Below, in pieces: positions 41,401 to 49,958 of a stretch of 58,165 nt of DNA. This stretch comes from Trichoplax sp. H2 (taxonomy: Eukaryota; Placozoa; Uniplacotomia; Trichoplacea). The translations under genes and the position numbers were made by a program. The stretch spans positions 1-58,165 of the forward strand of contig NOWV01000303.1 in NCBI GenBank assembly GCA_003344405.1. The letters are read 5' to 3'. The notes beneath the pieces were generated by a model, which saw only the letters and a list, made by a program, of their open reading frames with translations, was not told where the DNA came from and made no database searches. Position 1 is the first letter of the stretch, and each line of letters opens with the position of its first letter.

Positions 41401-44364
41401 AAATAGCTTACTATCGTGTGTAATGTTAATCCATTTGGCAATGACTGTACAATTTGGCTGACGATTGCTTTGATACCAGCGGATTGGATTTTGATTTGCG
41501 TTAGAAACAGATTGACAATGCTGTTGCATTTTACTCAATCTAAAAAAATTAGGTTTTGTTGTCAAGGAATTTCTAAACTTGATTCCATTGGTGGCACATG
41601 GATCTGTCAATCATAATTATTGGTAAGACATTTAAAGTCAGTATTACAGGATTTCAATTATTAGGATCCATTTGAAAGAATAAATATTGCAAACGCATAG
41701 CACATCTTGTAGCAAAATAAATAAAACTGGAGACAAATCGTTGGCTTTCCAATTGGTGTCAATGCTAATTATTTTGCTCTTCCTACTTGAACATGTATGG
41801 TTATTAATATCAAGCTCCTGTCCAACTGGACAACTACAATAATAGCCATGAAGGATGTTGTGGCACTTATATTGACATCCACCTTTGTTATGCCAGCATT
41901 CGTTAATGTCTAATTTAAGATGAGATAATTTGTTGAGTTATAGTACAATCAAACGAAATAGACGGGCGCAAAGGAGTTTTCAGTAACAGTTTGACTGAAA
42001 ATTAAATTTAAATTCATAGCCTGTCGTTCCCTTTATCATGCAAATTATTTTACCTGCATTACATCGTTTTCCAGTTATTCCTGGTAAACATTTACATGTA
42101 TATCCATTTATGCCTTCGATACAGCTTCCTTTAATGCATGGATTAGAAGCGCATTCCTTAATGTCTAAAAAAATGGATAGAATTTTTAGATTCATAATTA
42201 AAAATTTCTCTAGCCAAATTACAGCAGGTTCATGAAAGTAAATATTTTTTTCTGTCACTTTTAATTGATGTTCTTACTATTATCTACTGAAATACATTCG
42301 ACTCATTATTAACTAACACCTTGTTCCAAGTGAGCATTCAGCTGAATGATATCAAAAGTTATTTTATAGAACTTAGTAATCAGTAATGAAGTTTTTACCA
42401 TGTTCGCAGTGAGTTCCCTGAAATCCTGCTTCACAATTACAGCGAAATCCGGCTATAGTAGATCGGCAACTACCACTTATGCAAGGATTAGGTTCACAAT
42501 AGTCTATAAATATACCGTATTGCAAAGATTATTTACCAACAGCGTTATTATATGTTTGGCATAACGTACAGCATGACTTTTAATAATAGATCTCTACGAC
42601 TTTAAATTCGAAAAATATGAGTAAAATCATTAAATATGAACTTTGTACTCAAACGAGTACAAATACAGTACATACTAAATTGCTTAATTTGTGCAACTTT
42701 AAAAATTATGCTAACATACTAATTGGCATCTAAGACAGCAACTGATAGTGTACCTTACAGAAATCTTACCTTAACGCAAAATTTTAAGATAGTCCTCTAA
42801 AATACTACAAGAAATCGATGCCTTAGACTGAACAGAAGTACGTATAGACAAGAGATGCTTACCATATCGATCTGAACAGTAACGAAGATGACATGTCGGT
42901 GGTACAGGTAAATGATAAACATAATAGCTACCACAATTTTTGATATGTATTGTATTTTTCCAGCGACAAGAATTGGAATACCATGTAAAACAAATCGTAC
43001 CATTCACAATGCCTTGATGAACTGGTAAAATTAATACGAGGGAATTAATTTCATCAATTTTTATCCTTTTAAAATAAGTGAGAACCTACTTACATAGCTA
43101 TCAACTGTATGGAACTGAAAACACTATCTCAAATTCTAATCAAAACTCAAAGCAATAGTTGTAATGTTTATTTTACAATGAAATAAAATAAAAAAAAGAG
43201 ATACATTAATACTAAATCAGCATTAGCAAAGTATCTAGAACTGATATTTGTAAAACAAATGCTTTATTTCAGATAAGGAATACCGTTTGTAAATTTAAGT
43301 TAGTACGGTATAGTATATAACCCACGCATGAACATTATATATATATACCCGATGTAGTTAACTCAAAGTCTATTTATGATTTACTTAACCTGTATAAATA
43401 ATCTATTCGAAATTTTTACCTGTAGGATGAGTTGTTGAAAGCCATCCAGGTGAGAGAGTTCCACAATGTGACATGCTAACCTTAGTAGAAGTCATCATTT
43501 GACTATATTTGCCTCCATTAAATCGATACCAGGTTGACTGATTTTGTTTTAATATTTCACGATCACAACTGAAACCACGACGTAAATTTTTAACACTTCT
43601 TGTATTATCCTTGATATTCGTGTAGAATATGCATGGATCTAAAATCCAGGTATAAGAAACAAATTCGAAATTGAATTCCTTAATTTTTTTCGCAATAAAA
43701 TAATTTGTAAAAAGACTAGAAATATTACCTACACACGTTAGACCATCCGACAGCAATACTCGTCCTCCCTCACATAAGCAACGGTAGCTGCCATTTGTGT
43801 TAATACATTTGTCTGCACATTTTGAAATTTTAAGCTTGCATTCATTGATATCTAGAAAAGAATTATGACAGCAACAACATTTCGAATAAAGATATTGACA
43901 ATCTTCATTGCGGATAGTATCATTTAATAAAAACTATAACTAAAGAACACGTATACGAAATCTTATTTTCCATGTATATTGCCACATACCCTGGTCACAA
44001 TTATTTCCGGTGTAGCCTTTCCTGCATAAACATTGATAGGTGAAATCACGGGCTTGACAAAATCCATGGCGACATGGATTACTTTGGCATGGGCTAATCG
44101 CTTTATAGTTTGTTAATGAAGCAATATGTCAGTCTTTCTGTTGTTACGAATTTACTCAATAGTAACTATATAATACATTAATTAACCAGTACTATGAAAG
44201 TTCATTACGGCATCAATTTAACTAATATCAAAGAGCGTAAAACGCTATTATCTTACGATATTGGCAATTTTGACCAGTATAGCCTACTATACAGGTACAA
44301 GCATATCCTAAGCTAGTTTGAGTACAGGTACCATGATGACCGCAAGGCTTAGAATCGCAATAGT
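32368..44364 (-). CDS. Gene C: secreted D8C/EGF-repeat protein (multi-exon, 5' end incomplete)
   Basis: Twenty-five exons give about 1,005 codons: EGF, EGF, calcium-type EGF, D8C, EGF, EGF, calcium-type EGF, D8C', fourteen EGF units and a terminal cysteine-rich exon with a stop. It is the most complete example of the shared plan. All exons join in phase 1 and all frames are open. The first visible exon starts in phase 1, so a leader exon is missing. No minus-strand N-terminal D8C lies upstream; instead a decayed, inverted D8C is found on the plus strand at 47537-48480. Secretion and an extracellular role are inferred from the modules. Introns other than those noted hold nothing recognisable. 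Confidence 0.87.
32741..32848 (-). CDS. Gene C exon: last EGF
   Basis: It starts [14 protein letters not shown] and ends [18 protein letters not shown] fits the O-fucose consensus. It corresponds to gene B 16775-16882. Confidence 0.91.
32866..33115. repeat. Tandem duplication, about 125-base unit, gene C intron
   Basis: Two neighbouring segments share aagtatttat, gtaacagcaataat and cgtgtataatattatata in the same order with small changes. Confidence 0.75.
33491..33595 (-). CDS. Gene C exon: EGF array unit 13
   Basis: It starts [13 protein letters not shown] and ends [10 protein letters not shown], a return to the 35-residue class inside a 37-residue run. The gene B array has no counterpart at this place. 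Confidence 0.9.
33949..34062 (-). CDS. Gene C exon: EGF array unit 12
   Basis: It starts [16 protein letters not shown] and ends [11 protein letters not shown]. One extra residue precedes the first cysteine, making 38. Confidence 0.87.
34512..34622 (-). CDS. Gene C exon: EGF array unit 11
   Basis: It starts [14 protein letters not shown] and ends [10 protein letters not shown]. The donor is GTTGGT. Confidence 0.9.
35266..35376 (-). CDS. Gene C exon: EGF array unit 10
   Basis: It starts [14 protein letters not shown] and ends [17 protein letters not shown] fits the O-fucose consensus. Confidence 0.91.
35843..35953 (-). CDS. Gene C exon: EGF array unit 9
   Basis: It starts [14 protein letters not shown] and ends [10 protein letters not shown]. 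The donor is GTACGT. Confidence 0.9.
35954..37453. repeat. Long gene C intron with two sets of tandem duplications
   Basis: No exon is seen in 1.5 kb. Segments near 36140-36450 and 36528-36840 are similar (for example ttaataagtttaac and ataatagaaattgac variants), about 385 bases apart. Segments near 36950-37068 and 37069-37182 repeat ccaagactactaaa and cattgactgt variants at about 120 bases. Confidence 0.6.
37454..37564 (-). CDS. Gene C exon: EGF array unit 8 (37-residue class)
   Basis: It starts [14 protein letters not shown] and ends [20 protein letters not shown] is typical of the 37-residue class in genes B, C and D. Confidence 0.91.
37883..37993 (-). CDS. Gene C exon: EGF array unit 7
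   Basis: It starts [15 protein letters not shown] and ends [16 protein letters not shown] fits the O-glucose consensus. The donor is GTGAGT. Confidence 0.89.
38092..38196 (-). CDS. Gene C exon: EGF array unit 6
   Basis: It starts [13 protein letters not shown] and ends [11 protein letters not shown] sequon NCS lies near cysteine 5. Confidence 0.9.
38380..38581. mobile_element. Short inverted-repeat element (MITE), possibly Mutator-like
   Basis: The left end agggactactaaaagaagaa and the reverse complement of the right end (aggactacaaaataagaaag) are similar over about 35-40 bases. The element is flanked by the same 10 bases, tggtgaagac, at 38370-38379 and 38582-38591. Ten-base target duplications with long terminal repeats point to Mutator-like elements. 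It carries no open frame. It lies in a gene C intron. Confidence 0.8.
38780..38945. repeat. Imperfect tandem repeat, about 40-base unit
   Basis: Variants of acttttaaattgtaatatta followed by aagtattacaactaaaa recur about four times. Small open frames here only echo the repeat. It lies beside the inverted-repeat element in the same gene C intron. Confidence 0.7.
39113..39220 (-). CDS. Gene C exon: EGF array unit 5
   Basis: It starts [14 protein letters not shown] and ends [10 protein letters not shown]. The acceptor CAG|TG gives Val-Asn in front of the usual HC. Confidence 0.88.
39901..40005 (-). CDS. Gene C exon: EGF array unit 4
   Basis: It starts [13 protein letters not shown] and ends [11 protein letters not shown]. 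It resembles gene D 53574-53678. Confidence 0.9.
40123..40227 (-). CDS. Gene C exon: EGF array unit 3
   Basis: It starts [13 protein letters not shown] and ends [11 protein letters not shown]. The decayed gene B exon 23583-23703 corresponds to this unit by position. Confidence 0.9.
40346..40456 (-). CDS. Gene C exon: EGF array unit 2
   Basis: It starts [13 protein letters not shown] and ends [13 protein letters not shown]. The two-residue extension SI before the exon end is shared in form with gene B 23793-23903. Confidence 0.9.
40570..40674 (-). CDS. Gene C exon: EGF array unit 1
   Basis: It starts [13 protein letters not shown] and ends [11 protein letters not shown]. Its start matches the fused-looking gene B exon 23793-23903. 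Confidence 0.9.
40867..41028 (-). CDS. Gene C exon: divergent D8C' domain, second half
   Basis: It contains [40 protein letters not shown] and [11 protein letters not shown]. Five cysteines line up with those of the D8C second half. Confidence 0.88.
41412..41603 (-). CDS. Gene C exon: divergent D8C' domain, first half
   Basis: It starts [18 protein letters not shown], contains [19 protein letters not shown] and [12 protein letters not shown] is a sequon. The 192-base length is the same in all four genes. Confidence 0.88.
41787..41909 (-). CDS. Gene C exon: calcium-binding-type EGF
   Basis: It starts [12 protein letters not shown], contains [13 protein letters not shown] and ends NHTCS. The donor is GTAGGA. 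Confidence 0.91.
42054..42164 (-). CDS. Gene C exon: ITG-type EGF
   Basis: It starts [15 protein letters not shown] and ends [11 protein letters not shown]. The donor is GT here, against GC in gene A. CASNPC fits the O-glucose consensus. Confidence 0.92.
42399..42503 (-). CDS. Gene C exon: EGF after D8C
   Basis: It starts [13 protein letters not shown] and ends [11 protein letters not shown]. The donor is GTAAAA. Confidence 0.9.
42863..43021 (-). CDS. Gene C exon: D8C domain, second half
   Basis: It reads [50 protein letters not shown]. Five cysteines are present. It is the copy closest to the vertebrate family pattern. Confidence 0.94.
43420..43638 (-). CDS. Gene C exon: D8C domain, first half
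   Basis: It starts [15 protein letters not shown], then [35 protein letters not shown] and [10 protein letters not shown]. The sequon NQS takes the place of NFT in genes A and D. Confidence 0.93.
43729..43851 (-). CDS. Gene C exon: calcium-binding-type EGF
   Basis: It starts [12 protein letters not shown], contains [12 protein letters not shown] and ends SDGLTCVG, with the calcium ligand pattern intact. Confidence 0.92.
43990..44100 (-). CDS. Gene C exon: EGF (AISPC type)
   Basis: It starts [15 protein letters not shown] and ends [11 protein letters not shown]. The acceptor is AAAG|CG and the donor GTATGT. Confidence 0.91.
44257..44364 (-). CDS. Gene C exon: first visible EGF
   Basis: It starts [14 protein letters not shown] and ends [10 protein letters not shown]. 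It fits both the O-glucose (CDSKPC) and O-fucose (CGHHGTC) consensus. The donor is GTAAGA. Confidence 0.88.
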
Positions 44365-45879
44365 CTAGCAGTAGGTATTAGAAGCATATTAATATTATCC
44401 TACAATGTTTTGCATGTGCTACTAATGGCAGTATAGGAAATTATTACGTAAAATTGTTGAAGAACTGAAAATACTATGAATAGATATCATACGATAATTA
44501 TCAAGGTCCTACAAAAGGAACCGAAGTAAGACTTTTATTGGCAATCATCATTTCAATAAATATTTAATGGAAGCAGTACCTGATGCCTTAGATGATATTG
44601 GCAGTAAAGCTATAATCTAAGAGAAGGACGCATTAGTATTAGAGACTCATAATACTGGCATTAAATATCAAGAAACGCATTTAATGTATCACGCTAATGT
44701 CTTTAATGTCTCTGCTTAAGAAAAAAATGTTTAATCCCGAGGGTATAGAGCGTTTGAGGGGATATCATAGTACCGGTCATTTTTGCCAATAATATTTAAA
44801 TGAAGCCGATATTTGACACAGTAATACATATTAGCAAATTTGTAGAAGTACTATTAGATTTACTGCTAAACATACACTCCATATTATTACTAAAGTTGAT
44901 CTACTCTCTCTCCAACATCAGAATTGAGTATTAACTTAGTGTATAATGAGTGGCAATTTTTTCAGAGATATTTTCAGAGTTTTATCTTTCTTACCATCAG
45001 AAATTGGAGTTTATTGATCAGCATATCAGCATACTACATGCAGCAGCGGTTAATTTGGCAACAATTGAGACTGTGAAACCACGTATTTAATTTCGCATAT
45101 AAAAATTGTACTTGGGGCTCTAATACGAGTCTGTAGATAATGCACTGTGATCGATCACAACGGGCAATTCAAAAAATATCTTCACGTCACTATAGTTGAA
45201 CAGTATAATATACTTTACAGTTACTGCAAAAGAGACAAATTAGTTATTTTATAGATAACATAAACATAACTTTTAGCTCATTGCATCACAATATTATCAG
45301 ATCAGTAATACGTTACGGACTGCAACGATCACAAAAGATTAATTGCATACATGAGGCCGTTGAAGCTGATCCACACGGCTAATACTTTGTGCATTGCTTG
45401 GATAGTTTTTATTTACTTAGTCTTAAATCTTACCCGGTTTATTATAATACCTTACAATTTTATTTACATGAGCATTTGATGGGCGGAGATGATAAGAAGC
45501 AAATACTTTAAACGTAAGCATCAATAATATTTAGAAAATTCTCCTAATATTTATCGCGATGTCTTGTAATTTATTTTTAGTCCCAATGGGCAATCTTGAT
45601 CTTTTCCCGCCCTTTATTAGAAGAATTTATCAGGGTAAACTGATTGGATTAATTTTTTGTGGCCTTTTAATAAATGCTTTAATGGATTTCTTTAAGGTAT
45701 CCGAAAATAAAATTTACCATCTCGGTAATAATTATAATCTTATTTTTGTATTCAGTATTTTTTAAAAGTAAAATATAAATCTTTGAGAATTTCTGACTAA
45801 GGATCAAAATAAAGGGTCATAAATAGAGCAAATTGAAGGATATATCAATCCTAGCCAAACGATATTTTTAAATTCTAAG

Positions 45880-46260
45880 TTTAATATTGACCATTACGAT
45901 TCTGTTGGTTAAAAATATGAGTAATCGTAAAGCGGCCAGTTTTGTCATCTTGACTACTCTATAACCGCCGATGCCGGATTTCAAGATTAAGAATATTTCA
46001 CAGCTATAGATTTGTATAGAATTTTTAGTCATAATCAACTAGCAAGGTAAAATAGGAATTCTCAAACTTTGTACCGATAAGTTTATTTTGATATAGATCA
46101 TGCTAAGGAAATTTATAAAAATTACAAATTTTAAACTTAATACTACTTTGTAGCCAATCTTTTAGCAAATACAGCAATGGAAATTATTAAGCAGGTTATG
46201 AAAATATGGATAATTAATGCATTCGGAAGATTGTAAATGGTGAGATATTATTATAGCAGC
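45880..46260 (+). pseudogene. Possible decayed retroelement integrase
   Basis: One plus-strand frame gives YYFVANLLANTAMEIIKQVM then IINAFG, which recalls the central part of a retrovirus-type (Ty3-like) integrase core, where a run like PLxNxTA is followed by a helix and FGxP. Stops and frameshifts interrupt it. The match rests on a short stretch. Confidence 0.3.
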
Positions 46261-47536
46261 ATGTTAAGTTAAAAGTAGCGTTTTAAAACCGAGAGTAGAA
46301 ATCATTCATCGCCTTCAATTACAATTTTACAATATTTTAAATTTAGTAAACTTTATCAATTTTACGGAGCCTGTCATCATCGTAAATTCAATCCTATTAA
46401 TAGAATTAGCTAATATCTCCCATATGTTAAAAGTTATCGGAAACAATACTAATAACTTTTATAAATTAGTGTCAAGTATGATGGAAATACGATCTAAAAA
46501 CTAGATTTCAATTGAAAGATAGTGTTAAAAACAACGATCTGCGTAGTTAATGATATTGGTGAATGATTTAGTTTGTCAAAGTATCAGGTATATAACGGAA
46601 TAGATCAAGTTAATATTACAGCTGTAGCACATCTAGACTTTCACCAAGATAAACCATAGCAGTTCTATGCAGTTTTCTCGTTAGAAGCAGTGCACAATTC
46701 AGTATATAACATATCCATATCATCTATATAGTACTACATACAACAAGAAATGTATGTTGCATGTTTTACACGGTAAATCAGTGTTATGTAAACAAGAACA
46801 ACAACTACGATAATCTTCATTTGCTTATTTTTTGCAATTCATATAATATTCTTTGGTTATTAATAGAAATTTTGAATTTAGATTCAATACTAGCCACTAT
46901 TACGCAGTCTACCGTTTCTTACTTTGGCTACTTCACCTATAGTATAACAGAAGCAAAAGAGCTAAACTTAAGAGTTATTCCTTAAGAGTTCAACCATAAG
47001 AGTTAAGCCTTAAGAGCTATTCCTATTTCTATCCGTCGTAATTGGTTGAAATTAACATCATGCTTTACTACGTCATTATTCTGCTATATCTATTTAAATG
47101 CAATGTAAAAGTACCATTTTAGTATGAATAAATTAATAAAAATATCAGGTACTTATTATTAGATATCTTCAAGCAGCTAATTTTATGTCGCTATGGCTAA
47201 TTTTATCTACTCTCTATAGATAAAAACATCATAGTGAATGCAGCAATAGTTGCGCGTGTATTTCTCTGAATTTTTCACTGTCAAATAAGCGTAACTATTA
47301 AATCTTAATATGAGATGATCTTATTATGCGTAACTGTGTGAAATTCATAAAACTTATTTTATTGTCAATATAAGTACTGTAGGTATATAATACATCAACT
47401 ATCTTCGTGTGGCTAGCTGTCCCTTGCCTAGTTTAACTTATTTATTTTACAATGGATAAAAGTGCAATGAAGCAGTTTGTTATTAAGTGTAGATATTGCA
47501 TACGCTGCAACATCTGCCTAATTATAATTTTCTTAC

Positions 47537-47721
47537 ATCAGTACCATCTCAAAACATGCGTGATAGTGCCGCTGTTATCGTAGTATTATCAAAAATTAAC
47601 CAATACTTGGTATCGATTTTCTGCTGGAAATGTAAGCCAACAGATAGAAATTAAATGCATCAAGGGTATAGAAAGTGCTCTACGTTAGAAATTAGGTGGA
47701 TGCGAGACTGTCATTCCAACG
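47537..47721 (+). pseudogene. Inverted relic of the N-terminal D8C first-half exon
   Basis: On the plus strand it contains [20 protein letters not shown], then GWMR-like WMRDCHSNG. Bases 47608-47650 are the same as the coding strand of gene A exon 12719-12940 over 43 bases, and the homology runs past the donor into the intron. Stops and frameshifts occur on both sides, so it is not functional. Confidence 0.88.
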
Positions 47722-47864
47722 GTATCGACATGCAAACGTTACTTCTTAATAAAAGCAAAAGCCGTAATTATTTTTAAAGCTCTCAAAAAGTAATTAAATT
47801 ATGTTAAGCTTGCCTCTATTTATGAATGTGAAGGACATTGACCTTATTTTAATGCTCTTTTATA

Positions 47865-48345
47865 TATGTTCTGTAGTGTATTTAGAATATACTGTAACTA
47901 TATTCTACTCTTAAATATAGACATGTTGTATTGCTCTTATATTTAGACAGATCTACAGTCCTCTTACTCTACATTCATATATAGACTACTGTATTTAGTT
48001 ATTACGGTACTCGCTGTTTTCTACAATCATCTGCTATTTTGTAACCCCACAATCCTATTCTCTGCATGTGCTCTATCTTTAAAACTATAAATACCGGCGA
48101 TTTCTACCTCAGAGTTCATTAGCCTCTCAGTTAGTCTTCTAGTTAGTCTCTCACAGTCTAATACTTCTACTCGTTACTCACGACAGCTTGCACGCTGATC
48201 TACCGTAACTACCTCACTGTACTTCACATTACTAACCTACAATAAAGCATAACTTTTATAAACCCTTTGTTGTAATAATTGTAAATGGCGACTAAATCTC
48301 AATCCTCTGAGATATCGAACCCTCCATCACATGTTCCATAACTAA
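47865..48345 (+). mobile_element. Retroelement-like promoter or LTR fragment inside the relic intron
   Basis: Compared with the homologous gene A intron (about 208 bases) this intron carries roughly 450 extra bases. They contain TATAAATA at 48086-48093, AATAAA at 48241-48246 and an ATG at 48285 opening MATKSQSSEISNPPSHVP before a stop. TATA, then poly(A) signal, then a short coding start is the order of an LTR and leader. Exact ends and target duplication were not established. Confidence 0.4.
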
Positions 48346-48378
48346 AATATATTCTTCTTGGTATCTACACCCTGCTAG

Positions 48379-48480
48379 TATCCGATCTTGTGGTTAATGG
48401 AATCGTTTATTTTGACCTTAATGGTCAATATTGCATTCTAAATTTTATAATGCTAGTCAACAGATTTCAATATAAAGTTT
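48379..48480 (+). pseudogene. Inverted relic of the N-terminal D8C second-half exon
   Basis: It reads VSDLVVNGIVYFDLNGQYC, against [19 protein letters not shown] in gene A 12346-12510. The CTAG acceptor and about 40 bases of upstream intron also align. The homology fades after LNFIMLV and key cysteines are lost. Confidence 0.85.
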
Positions 48481-49839
48481 AGCACTGCCTAACGGGATAA
48501 CTTCAGTTTATTTTCATAAATAAATATATTTGGTATTACTAGATAGAATTATCTACTAATTTATTTACCATCGCAATACATGGACTAGAATAGGCCAATC
48601 TAGGCAATATTTCTTCGCAGAGAAATCATATGTTTTAGTAAAAAGCTTTCCTGTATTACCAAAAAAAGTCCTAACCGGAACTTTAATAATTAAGATGCTC
48701 ATTTGCTAAGCAAATCTCAAAATTGATCATAGCTTTATTTTGAAGGGTTCTTACTCTCGGTAAAGAATACGGCACCATCTGCACTTCAAAATGGAATAGA
48801 CTGTCGATATTTTAGCTCATGAAAATATGTTTACAGCGGATATGCTACTACGTTGTGTGTCTTGTAGAGATGAACGCATCTACAATTAGCGTCCAGGTAA
48901 GGTGGTATATAAGAAATATTTGTACTGGTAAAGTCTGTGACAAAGAATTCAGGGCGCGATTAAGAACGTACCTTGCTTCTACTGCAGCTTTTGCATATGA
49001 ATTTACTATTTATTCACATTTTTAGCTTAATTAACTTAATAGGAGTAATCAATTTTCAGACTATGCCGCTATAGAACTTCGACGGTAGAGTACTAAAGAT
49101 GATATCGATATAAACTACCGCCATCTTTGGGGTGTCGTTTCCAAAATAGAATACATACATTTCTTAGCTTCAATCTTACTATTTGCTATGATTACATATC
49201 AATAACAGCTTCATATTCGATTTGCAAACAATTACGATAATATCCTATCTTACAATTTAGAGGAGTGTCCAAATGAGTATTTTGTTTACGTTTTTAATAT
49301 TTATGACATCATCTTATTCTTCGATTATGTAGAAATAACAGTTTGTAATTATGTTTTAGCCAAAAAATACTGAAATTATATAATATCACATTTTGGCTAT
49401 CATGGAAAGACATCATAATGTATTACTTTCTATGAAACTATGCAAGGAATTACCATTCTTAAAAGTGATATCTAAGACTGCTACTTAATGCATTTTTCTT
49501 TACTGCTACATGTAATTACATAATTGTGATCGCTCAAAAATAGTTCTAGTATAAAGGATGAAATCAATAAAGGAGACTATATATCGCAATAACACTGCTG
49601 TACTATAGACTTTGGGAGCCAAAGCAATGAATAATATCAGATATTCTAATTAACTAAATTTTTTTTCTAATCTAAGCAACATTGAACTAACATGTCTACC
49701 ATAATTACTATTTTCAAGTTCATAATTTTTTTATTAACAACGTTGAAAATAACGTTGAAAATAACGAGGATGTTGACTATTTGATTAATTAACATATCCT
49801 AATATTTAATCCAGCTCCCAGCCGTCATAATGATATTGC

Positions 49840-49958
49840 CTATGCTTTATTTTCACAATGTCCCCCATAAAATCCATGCTGGCAGCGACATCTGTAATAA
49901 GCTCCTTGCAGGGGTACACATTTTCCACCATTCTTGCACGGCTTTGTTTGACAAACTC
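49840..49958 (-). CDS. Gene D terminal exon: EGF with lost donor and read-in stop
   Basis: It starts GVCQTKPCKNGGKC and ends HGFYGGHCENKA before TAG. Sister exons have GTTAGT directly after the codon for the residue following CEN; here the bases are AAGCAT, so splicing there is impossible. Either the gene ends here or an unseen donor is used. Confidence 0.82.

Larger units (their letters stand above)
44365..49839. other. Spacer between genes D and C with relics
   Basis: Besides the relics listed separately, I see no host gene. A 68-codon plus-strand open frame at 45559-45765 (MSCNLFLVPMGNLDLFPPF...) is not recognised; it lies just before the integrase-like stretch and may be part of a dead element. 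48481-49839 has no clear feature. Confidence 0.5.

Noticed and set aside
49215-49300. Minus-strand NCKIGYYRNCLQ, like the end of an EGF unit
   Set aside because: Only the last third is recognisable, with no acceptor, upstream cysteines or clear donor; too weak to call as a relic.
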